Source of the DNA: Ramularia collo-cygni
Taxonomy: Eukaryota > Ascomycota > Dothideomycetes > Mycosphaerellales > Mycosphaerellaceae
NCBI RefSeq assembly: GCF_900074925.1
Contig: NW_019716261.1
Location: 423,100-487,099 of the forward strand
Reading direction: 5' to 3'
DNA length: 64,000 bases
Within the stretch, counting starts at the first letter, position 1, and the number at the start of each line of letters is the position of its first letter. A program made the position numbers and the translations under genes. The notes under the pieces are model-generated. The model saw only the letters and a list, made by a program, of their open reading frames with translations, was not told where the DNA came from and did no database searches. Shown piece after piece: positions 11,633 to 24,258 of this stretch.

Positions 11633-11808
11633 ATGGATGGCCAATACCCGTCGCGCATGCCGCCGTTGGGTGCCTTTTATACTAGCGGCTACCCTCCAAT
11701 GATGCCCCCACCAGAGCCACTCCAACAGGCGGGACTCCACCAGATGCAAACGATGCCGATGGAGAATCTGGGGAGCTATGCACAATACGAGCACCCGAAC
11801 CGCAGCAA

Positions 11809-11839
<31 letters not shown>

Positions 11840-14052
11840 CTCCCAGCGTCGGCGCCTCAACGATCCCGGCGGAGACAACCGTCCGGTTCGGAGCACGTCA
11901 AGCATCGACGGACAAGAAGTGGATGCTACACCTGCCGGCAACGTAGAGTCAAGGTGAGTCGACGTTGAACGGCCGTCTTTCTGCCATGCTGACAGTTGTA
12001 GTGCGATGAGACACATCCAATCTGCGAGCGTAGGTTTGCATTCCGCCCTGCCATCCCGCACCAACTGCGACTGACGCTGTGAACAGGATGTCGAAAAGGT
12101 AAACGAGAATGCGCCTACCCTGGTGTCTCGTCTTCGCCGAAGCCGTCCAGGAGCGGTGGTAGAACGAGGGGATCACCGGATGGCTCCAGTCCATCGTGTA
12201 GTGATCTGGACGTCGACGATGATGAACCTCTATCGGCCTTGCCAGAGGATGATGACGGTGCAGCCATGGATGAGCCACGCTCCGCCACCACATCCCGTCA
12301 CAGACGATCCATCCCAGCAGTGCGTGGGAGTCCTCCGCAGGGCGACGTGGCCCCTTCTGCAACACGAAGCAGGCGAGAAGGTGGAGAGGAGCCGTCGAAA
12401 CTGGGCGGCAAGCTTGATCTCACAAAAAGTGCTCGATGGAGCTCGTTGCCAAAGGATGTCAAGTACTATCTGAAGCATCACCGTGACAGCTTGACCCATC
12501 ACCATTACGGCTTCAAGTACGATGGCGGAGACTTCCTCAAGACGACCTTCTTGGAAATCGCTCTCAATGATAGCAGCTCGGCGCTACTTTACGCAATCGT
12601 TGCGNTTGCAGCATATCACCATGCCATTGCTCGAAACAACAAGAGGATCTCAGAGTTCCTATCCTATTACAACAAGTCCATCGCGTGTCTGCAGCACTCG
12701 CTGAAAAGTAAGAGACACAATGTCGCAACACTTCTCACGATCCTTCAGCTCGCAACGATCGAGGTATGGAATGCGCTGGGACCTGATATCATCTCATGAA
12801 TGCCTACTGACCTACGAAAAGGAGTTCCTCGGCGATTGGGTCAATCTACTGGGCCATCAAAAGGCAGCGCACCAGCTCATCGCGGACCTTTTCACCCCGC
12901 AAACGATCATGCAGGATGAAACCCGCCGCAAGATCATCAGCTGGTATCTACGGTTTGACTTGTTCGTTGGAATGATGTCAGGCGGGGAAGTGACCATGGA
13001 CCGCGAATGGTTCTCGGCTTCCGCCGAGTTCTACCAACGTCAGACGAGGGACAAACCCAACGATTTGGGAGCCAGATTTGAGGAATACTTTGCGACATCC
13101 CGCTTGCTGGCGACCGACGTAGCGCTCCTCTTCGCCAGCAGAGCAAAGAACACCACCAGCGACGAAAGCTTCGCGAGCAGTGTCGAAATTCTGTCCAGAC
13201 GGTTTGGAGAGTTTGGCCGCACGATNGAGAGCGCTTTGACTGATCCAGCTTGCTTTGTCAAGTCATTTCCGAGAGCACCGCCGCGGAACGAAAACGATCT
13301 GTTCGACTATCAGGACCCTCAATTCCTGTACGGTGGGGAGGCCGCTACCATGAACTTCGTCTTGATAGACCATTGGGCTATTGAGCTGATGTTCAAGTTT
13401 CAGCTCAGCCTGGCCATGGGACAGCCAACGTCACCTGAATTCGCTGAGATTGCTATGAGGAAGTGCAAAATGTTCGAGGCCATTCAATATGGGGAACAGT
13501 CACCGGCCGNGATGCTGGGTTGTCAAGCAAGTCTTGGCATAGCGTGTCTCTTTCTGCCTAAAGAGGAGCGCTACACACAGTGGGCCCGACGCAAATTCGC
13601 GTCCATCGAGCAGCTTGGGTACGCAGATTTATGCCGTGGAATGTAGAGCAATGCTGACAGATTTGCAGATACATCTATCCTGCCGCACTTCGAACACGCA
13701 TGTCTGAGCTGTGGGGAGAGGATGTTAACGACTGGTGGCTTCCCAACAGTGAAGGTTACCCAAGTACTGTCAAGACCATACGAGACTTCATCGAGTATAG
13801 AGCAGCGAAGCCGACCGATGACTGGTAGGTACTCACAGTTTGTTCACACTTTTACGCGGAGAAGAGCATGGCTCACCTTTTGCATACAGGAGCACGGGCG
13901 TTCGCGAGATGAGCGGTATNTTCCGGAAGCTCGAAGTCGACGAGCACGGACTCCCCGAGGCATTGAGAAGTCCATTGAGCGGCTCAATCGACAGCAATTC
14001 CAATCCTTGGGAGCATGAGAGCAGTCCAGATTCGCAACTACCATTGACTTGA
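11633..14052 (+). CDS. Zn2Cys6 fungal transcription factor
   Basis: Six exons (11633..11953, 12002..12029, 12087..12763, 12822..13618, 13669..13824, 13890..14052) give 713 aa. The binuclear zinc cluster uses Cys98, 101, 108, 115, 118 and 125, the canonical C-X2-C-X6-C-X6-C-X2-C-X6-C, and is split by two introns flanking a 28-nt micro-exon. Basic residues precede it (H-R-R-T-R-S-G). The N-terminus is Pro/Met/Gln-rich with a run of ten Asn. A long helical C-terminal region (L-D-L-T-K-S-A-R, D-V-K-Y-Y-L-K-H-H, W-Y-L-R-F-D-L-F-V-G) matches the fungal-specific transcription-factor regulatory domain. Targets are unknown; no metabolic cluster adjoins it, so it is not obviously a local pathway regulator. 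Ambiguous bases fall at 12605, 13226, 13510 and 13920. Confidence 0.88.
11807..11838 (+). repeat. AAC microsatellite encoding poly-Asn
   Basis: About ten consecutive AAC codons encode an Asn run N-terminal to the zinc cluster. The pure repeat is likely to vary in length between strains. Confidence 0.8.
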
Positions 14053-15405
14053 AGGAGATCGGTGGAAATCATTGCAACTACAAACAACACGACGCGCAAG
14101 TCACATTTGCCCGTTCAATTGCGAGACACTTGCCATTACGGCTCTTGTCGCTGCACTCTATCTCGACATCCCGCCATGGAAGCTCCGAGCTTGCGCCCAA
14201 CTGTGAAGCTCTTCGACTCGGCCGGATGTGTCAAAAGCTTCGAAAGACGATTTGTATCCTTACCGCGGCCTCAAGATCATTGGATGTCCAACGACTGGCA
14301 CAGAAGCGGTATCGCTCTGCATCTCTCACTACTGCGGCGACCTTACTGGTTCCGACTTTCAAATACACGCCGTCTTGGAACTGGCGGTGTCTTGGCGAAT
14401 TGGAAAACCCGCGAGGCTGAAAGATCATCCCATCTTCACTAGTGCCCATGATCTGCTCGTGCAGAAGCGACAATTGTTGGCTCCAGCCTCCAGGGCTTTG
14501 AATTTAGCCAGCCGATGGGTTTCCGTCTACAACCGTACCCAATTGCCGACTCACTTTTCAACCGAAATTTGAAGGTTCTTAAAAGGCAGTTTGACGACGT
14601 GGCTCTATGCTAAACATGAAGCAAACTCAAATATGAGATTTAGGGGTCCAGGGGTTGATCACACACATGGTGCGCGTGGCAAGCAACCGACATGCGGAAT
14701 GCTCGGACGCCGTTGGGCACGCAGAGTCAAACGCCATTCATGACTCTGTACATGTCAGCCTGCTCACCATCGATGGTCCATTATTGATGATTCATCGATA
14801 GACTCGCGAACATGTACATCTTCAAACAACTGCGGCGCTTTGCCGATGCGCCCTGCCTTCCTGCTTGGGATTAGTATGCAAACTCAATCCCACCCGACTT
14901 TTCCTCTTCCGACTCCATTGATAAATCCTTCATCCTGTGATCATGAATTCGACTCATGGTCGCTGTCTATCGATTCCTGTCCGTTCATTCCGACAACATC
15001 CGTCTTGTGTGCGTGGCAGATGTACCCCACCATGTCATCTTTCAATATTCAACTCCTTCGCTCCAACAGCGCGCATCAACAAGAGCGCGGTGAAATTCCC
15101 CCTCCCGAGTCAGCTGTATAAGATATCTCCACATTTGGAAGTCGCCAAGCTGAAAGTCCAACGGCTATCCACTTCACGTGGCGGAGTTGTGGAGATTGAG
15201 TCTCACGACCAAGAAGCAAGCCCTCGAGCAAGCAACCGATATGGTCCGGCGATAGTAGTCTGATCAAGACATTATTATATCCGCACTTTGACAGTCTTTT
15301 TCCTCTCCAGAACCTCACAGAATCGAAATCTTTGCATCACATCACCGTCACTCTTTTTTTGTCTTTCGTTTCCAATCCGTCAGTCACTACATCATCATCA
15401 TCATC
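14053..15405. other. intergenic, no supported gene
   Basis: The 1.35 kb contain overlapping open frames in all three plus-strand frames between 14050 and 14570, none with a convincing ATG-to-stop gene model. The last 100 bp are pyrimidine-rich with CAT repeats directly before the start at 15406, a plausible 5' leader. Confidence 0.5.
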
Positions 15406-16430
15406 ATGTTTCGCGTCATATTCGCAGCCAGCGTGGCATCGGCTCTTCCTCACGCTCTCCTTTCCGCTTCCATTGACATTAATGTCTCCCCGCAGAATGG
15501 TGCAGAGGCTGCTCTTACATTAGAAGCATGCGCTCCAAGAGCAGCAGGCACAGGACCCTCTACCACCCCTGACTCCGCCGATGCCTTTATCATCAACACT
15601 GCCTTCTCCGTCTTCGCCGATACTGCTTCCACTCCAAAGGGATACACACAAGTCTTCCAGGATCTATCAGGTTCGAATATTCAGCTCGACAGCTACTTGC
15701 AATTGTGGGTATCCATCCTTTCCAAATGCTGTGATTAGCCAGCCAGTCTTACAACTGACTTTTATCATAGCCATTATTTGACCACTTATAGCACCGCGGA
15801 CTGTGCGAGAGCCTGTGACGAAACAGAAAACTGCGCGGCTTTCAACATTTACTTTGAGCGCGATCCTGTCGTCGAGCCAGCGGCTGCTTGCCCGGATCCC
15901 GCATCCACAGCAGCGATCAAATGTGCTTTGTATAATGAGGCTGTCGATGAGACTTCTGTTATTAACCTTGGTCAATTCCGTGAGGAGTTTGAGGTTGTGA
16001 TTGCTGGATCTAATGGTGTGTTACTGTTTTTTTTTTTGGTATTATGTGTCCTGAGATTGTGGTTCTAATCCTTGTGTTTGTAGGATTCGTGAAGATTGGA
16101 GGCGAGATCCCTGAAACTCCTGAAATTCCGGAGAACCCGAATATGCCTGGAGAAGGGGATTCTCCTGATACGCCTGATACCCCCGACACTCCCGGTAGCG
16201 GCTCACAACCAAGCAGTGGTCAAGAACCAAGCAATGGCGAGCATCCAAACGAAGGCTCAGAACCTTCAGATCCAACTCCATCAGAGCCCCTCAACCCTGG
16301 TCCAGAAGAACCCCATCCAGATCTCCCATCCACCAACGAGCCCTCCTCCCACAATGCTCCAGTATACAGCTTGCCTGAACATGGAACAGCACCAAAACTC
16401 CCGGCTTGCCCTGCTAAATATCACGAGTAG
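15406..16430 (+). CDS. secreted PAN/Apple-like protein with Pro-rich tail
   Basis: Exons 15406..15704, 15771..16015 and 16084..16430 give 296 aa. Residues 1-20 form a signal peptide. A conserved fungal module follows: K-G-Y-T-Q-V-F-Q-D-L-S-G-S-N, then Y-S-T-A-D-C-A-R-A-C-D-E-T-E-N-C-A-A-F-N-I-Y with the spaced cysteines of a PAN/Apple fold, and F-E-V-V-I-A-G-S-N-G. The C-terminal third is low-complexity Pro/Glu/Ser (repeated T-P-D-T-P). I see no GPI signal. Fungal members are secreted, presumably binding carbohydrate or protein; the function is not established. The first donor could be GTGGGT (chosen) or GTATCC five bases later, which changes one residue (F or C). Confidence 0.75.
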
Positions 16431-16994
16431 ATTTTGTCGAAAAGGTGGCTCGTTTGTTGCGTTATGGATGGACTTTATAATGTAATTCGATTCTAGCTTT
16501 GTAGATATTGGGGGTTATTAAATTGATCGAATGGATTCTTCAGACGATGACGTTGGCGTTGAGAATCGGGGTGTGGAGGTAAACGTATGCGAGGACGGGA
16601 AGACTGAGAACGAGTTATGGCATTAAGTAGCATTGAACTACCTAGTTTCGAGAGTTACCTCAAGGTATCTATCTACATATGAATGCCCGTAGGTTGACGC
16701 ATCGATCTTAGAACAAGCAGACAGTCCTCTGTCTCTAGCGTTCTCCGAGCATCTTCTCTCCGCCTGATCATTCGCTTCAGAGCCGCTGCAATTCTTCTCA
16801 TGAGCAGAATGGCTGGTCATATGACGGAGAGAGATGGAGGATGAGGGTGGGTCAAAGTCAAGAAGAAGAAGAAGAAGAAGTACAATAAAACATGGTATCT
16901 AATAGTCAAGTAATAAGTAAAAAAAAACAAAAAAACGGCGACTTCCACTCCCACCTCCCTCTCAAATAAAACAAACAACCCCCCAGTCCAACCC
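16431..16994. other. convergent intergenic region with GAA microsatellite
   Basis: This 564-bp region lies between two convergent stops and holds the 3' flanks of both genes, with an (AGA/GAA) run at about 16861-16879 and A-rich tracts near 16919-16935. No gene is seen. Confidence 0.6.
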
Positions 16995-19450
16995 TCAAAC
17001 CCCCTCCCCCAAAAGAATCCTCTCCTCATCCTCCAACCCCCTCTCCCTCAAAATCTCCCCCACACTCCTCCCACTCTCATCCCTAGCCTCAAGATCCGGC
17101 GTCCCCTTCTCAACCAACAACCTCAAAATTTTCAAATCCCCATTATCCAGCGCCTGCAAAACCGCATTCCAACCCCGATACNAAAGATTCACATCCGCCC
17201 CTTTCGCAAGTAAATGCTCAATATAACTCAAATCCTCCTCCCGATGTCTCCTTATAGCTTTAATAATCGGAAGATGTTCTCCCGGGGAATTGACATCTGC
17301 ACCCGCAACATCCACCAAATATTTGAAAATGTCCTTGCGATTCTCACGGATGGAAGTGGTTAAAGGACTGAAAACTCCGGCGTTTTTTTCTTCGACATTC
17401 ACGCCTGCTGTGATTAGTAATTTTACACTTTCGAGTTGGTTGGCTACGACGGCCATTTCCAACACCCCCTTGACGATTCTGTTGGTGGGGATATGTGGGA
17501 GGAGTTTTGCGAGGATATCGGGTCGATGAACAGCCATGGAAACGGGCCAATCTTGTCCTCGAATTCTCGGGTCCGCGCCATGAGCGAGTAAGATGTCGAG
17601 GAATTCAACTTGTCCATCTCGAATGGCGGTTGTGAGAGCTGTGTGGCCGAAAGCGTTGCGGGCGTTGATGTCGATGGGGATGGGTTTTTGATTGAGGAGG
17701 AGGTACATTAGACTTTCTTTATTCTCGTGCGCTACTGCGCATTCAATCAAGCCTTTTGGGGAATTGAGATCTGCTCCTGCGGCGATGAGACGGGGGAGGA
17801 AGTGCGTGCGATGATAACTGACGGCTTTGAAGAGGGGATAATCCAGTGCTTTGAGATTCGGATCTGCGTTGTGTTGTAGGAGAATTTCTACCAGATCGCC
17901 TCGGTCGTCGCGAATGGCGGAGCATAGAGGCGTGTAGATTCCGTCTTTTTTGGCGTTGATGTCTACGCCGTTTTTTAGGAGGATGCCGACTGCTTCGGGG
18001 GAGTTGATTGATGTGGCTAGTTCCAAAACGCCGGGTGCACGCTTCAGGTCTGCGCCGTGTGAGAGAAGTGCTTCTAGGATTGGGGGAAAGTGTACGGCTG
18101 GCCAGAGAAGGATTTTGGGGCCTGGGAGGTTGGGGTCTGCGCCTGCATCGAGTAGACGGATGACGAGGTCTAGTCGTTCGGAGGCGATGGCTTTGAATAA
18201 GGCTGTCTCCCCGTGACTGTTCTTTAAATCTATCCGATGTGGTGGTCAGTTGGTTTCATCGCGAGACTAGTAGTATACTGCAACCATGGATGGGGTTTCG
18301 TACCTGGATTTGCCCCATGTAACAACATACGCTCCACAAAACTCATCGGCGTGGTCTTGTTCATAGCATGAGTGAAAGGAGTCTCACCATTCGGCATAAC
18401 CAAATTAGGAGCTGTTGACGGATCAACCTTGGCGCGAATTGATGGCTGGATAGGAACGCTACCATTCTCTCCCACGGATGGAGGTTTTCTGAAAGGTCTG
18501 TTGCCCGAATCTGGAATGTGCGAAGGACTCCCTCGCCGCCCATGTACGAAAGAATGAGTCGACGAGATTTCAGAAATATCGTCGCCTCGAATCCCAGCAG
18601 TTCGATCACCACCGTTGAGAGTTTGGGACCCATTTCTAGAACCCTGGTCACCATTCACAGGCCGGTCTGGAGAAGACGCGGCATCATAAAATCCAGGCGA
18701 CCAAGGTCCATTCCTCAACGGAGAGCTTGTTCCACCGAAGCCATCCTGAGGTATTGGCGGCAGAGGTAATGGTCCACTAGGACTCGGCGGCGGCGGAGGC
18801 AAGCCAGCAAGAACATTGCTTAGTTGCCTTGTCTGAAGCGTGCGTTTCACTTGCGTGGGATCTGGACGCTCGAGAACCGCCGAAAGAGCTGTATACCCAA
18901 TACATTGCGTCGTTTCGAATTTGGCATCACCAGTAGTCGAGGGAAGAGGGTGTGCTTCCAACCCAGTGCGAGATTGAGTCATGGATGCTTTGATCCTCTC
19001 CATATCTCCCTCAGCAAACAGTCTTCTGATATTAAGGCCCAGCTTCCCAAATTTATGTTTCTTTTCGCTGCTGAGGAGCTTATCAACCATGTGGCCGTAG
19101 ACGGCGAAGGAGTTTTTCGTTTGGTGTAATCGCGCTTCCAGTCCTTTGGATGTAGTCTCATCGAGTTGAGATCCCACGCGAATGACAGCCGTCATCCCAG
19201 CTCTCGCGGAGAAAAGAGCATGACTTGTCTCGAGAAATTCAATCGCCAGATCCTTGAACCCAGATGGGGAAACCTTGACGATGCTCAAGTATTCCAGAGT
19301 GTGGACGGAAATACTGTTTCCCAAGGCAGTCGTGCCGGCGCAAATCTCCAGGAGTGATTCGGTTTTCTTGCCGCCCACCACAGGTGGTGAGCGCATGGTG
19401 ACGTGATTACGTCGAGCCGACGTGTCGTTTCCAATGCTCGTGAGGTGCAT
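16995..19450 (-). CDS. ankyrin-repeat protein with fungal N-terminal domain
   Basis: Exons 19450..18304 and 18229..16995 (GTACGA donor, CGGATAG acceptor) give 793 aa. The junction rebuilds Asp in G-A-N-P-D-L-K-N. Residues ~25-170 form a helical domain I recognise from fungal signalling-type ankyrin proteins (S-L-L-E-I-C-A-G-T-T-A-L-G-N-S-I-S-V). A Pro/Ser/Gly-rich linker follows (five consecutive Pro). From about 360 to the end there are roughly ten ankyrin repeats with repeated G-A-D-P/V-N and T-P-L/A-L cores. It is probably a cytoplasmic scaffold; partners are unknown. An upstream or downstream Met (such as M-R-S-P-P) could be the true start. One n lies at about 17182. Confidence 0.8.
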
Positions 19451-20085
19451 CTGTGAGAAGGAATGGAGAGACCGAGCTACGTAGGTAGAACTCGAAGACC
19501 AGAACGTGAGGTGGTTCCCAATCCGGTCAGCTGGGTGGCATTTCTTTCACGCTCAGACAGAAGAACAAAGAGAGGTGACCAACAATAAGAGTGATGTGTG
19601 GAATGTGACTAGTCGATCATTGTCCTTACCTTTATGCATGTGTTTGGGCTAGATCATGCAGCGGAGAAGGGCAATATACCGGAATTGCTCTGTAGTTGTT
19701 ACGATGCTCAGACCTATCGATATCGCAAAAAAATTGCAACACCTTCAGCGTCCTCAACAGCTCTTCTCATTGATTAGTGGGCGATTTGGGTGGTGGAGAA
19801 AGTCCTCGCAAGCACAGCATCGGCCAATTGTGTCGAAAACAACACTCGCCATGCTGACTTTGAGAATCGAACGCTCACGCCTGTGTGTTATGGTTGCTGT
19901 GAGGCTGAGCGATGTTACGCTAAGGTTTGGTCGTTGGCTGCCAAATCGCGATGTTTCAAAGTAAATTCCAGGGTCGACCAGATAACATCTCGATACTTGC
20001 TGTATTCATGCGCCGATCTTCATCCATATTGCGAAATCCATCTATGTGTAACATGATCTCCACGTCATCACACCAGGTGATTCCT
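19451..20085. other. intergenic, no gene seen
   Basis: The 635 bp hold the promoter of the ankyrin gene and the 3' flank of the aminopeptidase; both genes read leftward. Short open frames only. Confidence 0.6.
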
Positions 20086-21905
20086 TCAAATGTACAAAGC
20101 ACTTCCATGATGCTTCGTGTTCTGCTCATACAGCGAAACGCCTGCAGCTTTAGCGTCCGTCCTGTTCGGGAAGCCATCAAACGATCGAGCGTAGGTAGCC
20201 ACAGAGTGCGCGATGAGCTGAGTATTCACCACCCAGGCCGTGACATTAACATTTCCAACATCATCGCAGAGCTGATGGTAGCAAGGATCATACCAGTCGC
20301 CAGCTTTACCTCCGAACATCTCGGCTTCTTTCTTCGTCTTGATGCCCTCGGCGCCTGTGGCAATACCGCCTGCTGGGATGCCTGCTCGAATGAAGCCGTC
20401 GTAGTCGGATCGCCCATCAAAGGGGATGAAAGTATAGTTGAGGCCCTTGGCTTCGTACCAGTCCACGTACAAATCGCGAAGCTCTTCGGAGCCTACTGGG
20501 GAGTCCTCGTTGGTAGCATTGTAGATTTGGTAGGCGAAATTCGGCGAGCCCATCATGTCATAGTCCATGAATAGTCGAACTTTCTTGTTCTCTTCTGGAG
20601 AGAGGGAGGCGGCGTAGAAGTCGCTCCCGACAAGACCTTCCTCTTCAGCTGCCCACCAGGCAAAGCGCACGCAGTTGTTGACGCTATATTTGGTCAACTG
20701 CTTGGCGACCTCGAGAAGGGAGAGCGTTCCAGATCCATCGTCGTTGATGCCTGGTCCTTCAGGCACGGAGTCTGAGTGAGCACCGAGCATTACGCCTGCG
20801 CATGTTGTAAGTGACATGTCCCGTTCTCAGGAGAAAGGATGGCAGGCAACACTGTTTCTGGAAATCACATACAGTTTTCGGGATCACCCTCTGCCGTCTG
20901 AGCGACGATGTTGGAGGAAACAATTGTTGAAACGAAAGCATCAATGCTGAGAGCAGAGATACAATGGTTAGTAATGTACGTATCGGGGGAACGAGACGCA
21001 AATGTGAGAGCACTCACTATGCAATAGCATCAACATGCTTGCCCTTCTTCAGTTCCTTCAAGTAGGACTCTGCTTCCTCTCGAGAAATGCCAAAGGTTGC
21101 GACGTGGTCTTCGCTGGGAGTGCCCATGGTACCGTGAAGAGGTCCGCTCTCGGTGTTGTAGACAACTGTTCAAACATCAGCCACAACTCCCATCAACTTC
21201 AACTCATCGTTTTTACCGGCAGCGATCGCGCCAGCTCTACCAGAATTTGCACTCTTGTCGCCAAAAGAGCATGTACCACGCTGGATGAAGGCAATGTTGC
21301 CCTTGACACTGGGTGGGTAGTCCGAAGCAGAGCATCCACTCTCGTTGACGAGAATGAGGTCTCCATGGACAGGCTCCTTGTCCTGGAGTGTTGCTTAGCA
21401 TTTCCACTTTACTTTGATCGGATGGAATCCAACCTTTGTAGGTGGCGTCAGGCTCATGGCCGACGCATTCTGGATGACATCTGAACCGATGACCAATCTC
21501 GACTCATACACACTGCCAGAGAAGGCGGGAAATGACTGGTCTGAGAGGGTGTAATAGTCGCCGAGTTGAGCAAGCTGGGACCAAATGTACTCCAGAGTTG
21601 CTTTATGGCCGGCAGAGCCTATAACTCTGGTTGGTCGATTGTATTCACTGCCAGTCAGGTATAAGCTATTGTCCGTCGAGACATGGGCCATGCTATACGT
21701 ACTGCCAACTGAGCTCTGCGAGCTTGTAGAGATCTTCGGCTCTCGCCGAGAGCGTCTTGCCATCGATGCTTGACTCCAGCTTCTTGCTGTCGACCAGCGG
21801 CTTGCCAAGACCCTTCGCTTCGGAATCTACCAGCGGCTGTTGTACGACATGGGCCGCCACGCTACCAAGCAGAGCGGCGGCGATGATTCCTTTGAAACCT
21901 CCCAT
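20086..21905 (-). CDS. secreted M28-family metallo-aminopeptidase
   Basis: Six exons (21905..21703, 21647..21434, 21382..21217, 21165..21018, 20946..20873, 20795..20086) give 504 aa. The ATG at 21905 starts a clean signal peptide (M-G-G-F-K-G-I-I-A-A-A-L-L-G-S-V-A-A-H); an earlier Met is less likely. A propeptide and a PA (protease-associated) insert follow (I-A-F-I-Q-R-G-T-C-S-F-G-D-K). The zinc-binding M28 core begins at about residue 270: G-A-H-S-D-S-V-P-E-G-P-G-I-N-D-D-G-S-G, then A-W-W-A-A-E-E-E-G-L-V-G-S with the general-base Glu, M-D-Y-D-M-M-G-S, and a final H-Q-L-C-D-D metal His. It resembles vacuolar/secreted leucine aminopeptidase Y types and should release N-terminal residues outside the cell or in the vacuole. 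Its start is 271 bp from the divergent TAP-type hydrolase. Confidence 0.88.
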
Positions 21906-22176
21906 GATGACGAGGATGATGCTGATGGTCGAGGTTGTTGATGGGAAGGACGGGAAGTTGATCACCCTCGACTCTTATCACGCGACTGAGACAGGAACAG
22001 AAGCACAGACCCCGGATGATCGCCCCACTTCCGCTCCAGCGGGCCGGGTGGGTGGCTGGCTCTCGGTTCACTATCGAGGCAGGCAGGCAGGCATCAAGCA
22101 TTACGCATACCTCAGCATGGACATGATGATGATATAAGACATCACCTCTCTTCCGACACCTTCACATTGATTCTAC
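21906..22176. promoter_or_regulatory. bidirectional promoter of two peptidase-type genes
   Basis: Only 271 bp separate the start codons of the M28 aminopeptidase (-) and the TAP-type hydrolase (+), so cis elements are probably shared. A GGCAGGCAGGCAGGCA simple repeat lies at about 22077-22092. Confidence 0.5.
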
Positions 22177-24258
22177 ATGACAAAAGCAGCCATGGACGAG
22201 AAACACAATCTGCTCTTCGACGAGGGACTTTCCCACTCGCAGCCAACACAACGCCAGCGCCTGTCGAATCGACCCAAGACAGTCCTGGTCGCCGCTCTGG
22301 CCATTCTCTCCCTTCTCACCTTTCCGAGATGGATGTCGTCGTCTTCCTGCTCTCATGCCTCCAAGGAAGTGACCTACACTGGCGAGAAGATTTCCTGGAA
22401 GCCGTGTGGCGACGTCAGTGGAAGACCGGTTGAATGCAGCAACATTGACGTGCCAATGGACCAATTCAACGCCACGAACTCTGGCGATAAAACGTTTAGC
22501 ATTCCGTTGATTCGGTTACGAGGCAAGGACGCGACGAAGAACTTGCTGTTGAATCCTGGAGGTAATAACTTCATCCGATGATAGCATCAACATTTTCCCC
22601 GAAGTTGTTCTGACAATTGCTGACCATCCCTTCCTCCTTTCAGGCCCAGGCGGCAGCGGCATGGAATTTGTCTTCAGACGCGGTAAACAGCTATCAGACA
22701 TCGTCGGAGAAGGCTACCACCTCCTGTCTTTTGATCCTCGCGGCATCAATGGCTCCAAACCTGTTGCATCTTGCTACCCAACTGAGGAGGCCCGCAGGCA
22801 GCTATCCTCGGTGGCTGACTCTGAGCTTGTTCATGACAGTCCCAGTGTGTACGCATGGACACAGAACTTTGTGAAGGCTTGTGCCGATACCATGGGAGAG
22901 CACGGTCGGTACATCAACACGCCACAGGTCGCTGCGGATATGAACAGCATTCTCGATGCTGTAGGTCAGACGAACATGTCATATTGGGGATTCAGGTACG
23001 CATTCGTTCATTGTTTTGAGCCCAGATTGCTTTTACTCACGCAAAGTCAAGTTATGGAACAGTCCTTGGCCAGACATACGCCACTTTATTCCCCGACCGG
23101 TCCGAACGCGTAATCATTGATGGTGTTGTCAACAACCACAAATGGTACAGCGCCGATCTCGACGCCGAGTCGTTCACCAACACCGAAGATGTTCTTGAGG
23201 GCTTCTTCGACGAGTGCATCAAAGCAGGAAAGAACTGTACCCTCACCCAGCTTGCAGATTCCAAAGAGGAGCTGGCGAAATTGGTCTTCAAATTTTCCAA
23301 GGAGCTCAAGAAGCAGCCGATCAGCGTTTATATCAACAGCACTGTATACGGAACTCTTGACTATGCTAGTTTGTGGTACAGTGGAATATTCCCGGCCATG
23401 TACAAGCCTGCGACGTGGTGAGTACCACCCCCGGTGATGATGAAGTGCTTGCCCTCTCTTGTAAAGGAAGTCGGATGCAGGACGAAATGGGCCGCGCTTT
23501 GTGACATCACGCTAACTCCTTCATTTCGACGTTTAGGTACAGCCTTGCAGACAACTTGGCGCAGCTACTCAAAGGTAATGCCACTGCCGCCTGGCAAGCA
23601 TACTCAAGCGACAGCTGGGGCATCGAAGGAGAAGCCAATCAATTCGTCACATTCTCCGACGCTCTCAGCGGGCCCAGATACTGGACGCAGGACAGAGAAG
23701 AGCTCTTGGAGCAAATCCTCGAAATTTCCAACCAGAGTCTATTCGCTGCCAGCGAAGGGGCAGGCTATTACGAAAGACAACAATGGGCGATTCCTCGAAC
23801 ACACAACTACACTCAAACGCGTGGCGTGGAGACTGCTCACCCTCTGTTGATACTGTCAACATCCTACGACCCAATTTGTCCTCTGATCTCTGCGGAGTCT
23901 GCACACGAGTCTTTCGAGGGCTCGCAGATTGTTGAGGTCTTGGGTTATGGACATTGCTCTGTCGCTGTGGCATCTACCTGTCTTGCGAAGCACGTCAGGG
24001 ACTTTCTCTACAACGGCACACTCCCTGATGGGCACACCAAATGCGTAAGTGGAATTGAGGATTAATCTCATATCTCTCTGCCTAGCAGCCTATTTGCTAA
24101 CATGCCAATCTGTGTTCTAGGAGGTCGATAGCGCATATTTCATCAAACCAGAAGAGGATGGCAAGGTCGTTGCTCAAAAGACCTTTACCGATCCCGAGGA
24201 GGAGAAGATCCATCTCGCACAGTTACAGTTGGCGAAAGATTGGCAATGGCGAATCTAA
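22177..24258 (+). CDS. membrane-anchored alpha/beta hydrolase, TAP/prolyl-aminopeptidase type
   Basis: Five exons (22177..22561, 22644..22995, 23052..23417, 23537..24044, 24121..24258) give 582 aa. There is no cleavable signal; a single N-terminal hydrophobic segment at about residues 35-48 (V-L-V-A-A-L-A-I-L-S-L-L) predicts a type II membrane protein. The oxyanion-type N-P-G-G-P-G-G-S-G-M is followed by the nucleophile Ser246 in G-F-S-Y-G. The acid Asp lies at about 478 (T-S-Y-D-P-I-C-P) and the His at about 504 (G-Y-G-H-C-S) in a TAP-like C-terminal domain. The family comprises serine exopeptidases such as tripeptidyl and proline aminopeptidases. Start at 22177 or the Met five codons on. 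Confidence 0.85.

Noticed and set aside
14049..14572. Long overlapping open frames in all three plus frames after the zinc-cluster gene
   Set aside because: The best-looking frame begins at GTG, none has a supported start or splice partner, and three overlapping frames cannot all be coding; no family recognised.
22067..22100. Short direct repeats considered as a CRISPR-like array or attachment site
   Set aside because: This is a GGCA simple repeat in a fungal promoter; no spacers, and the genome is eukaryotic.
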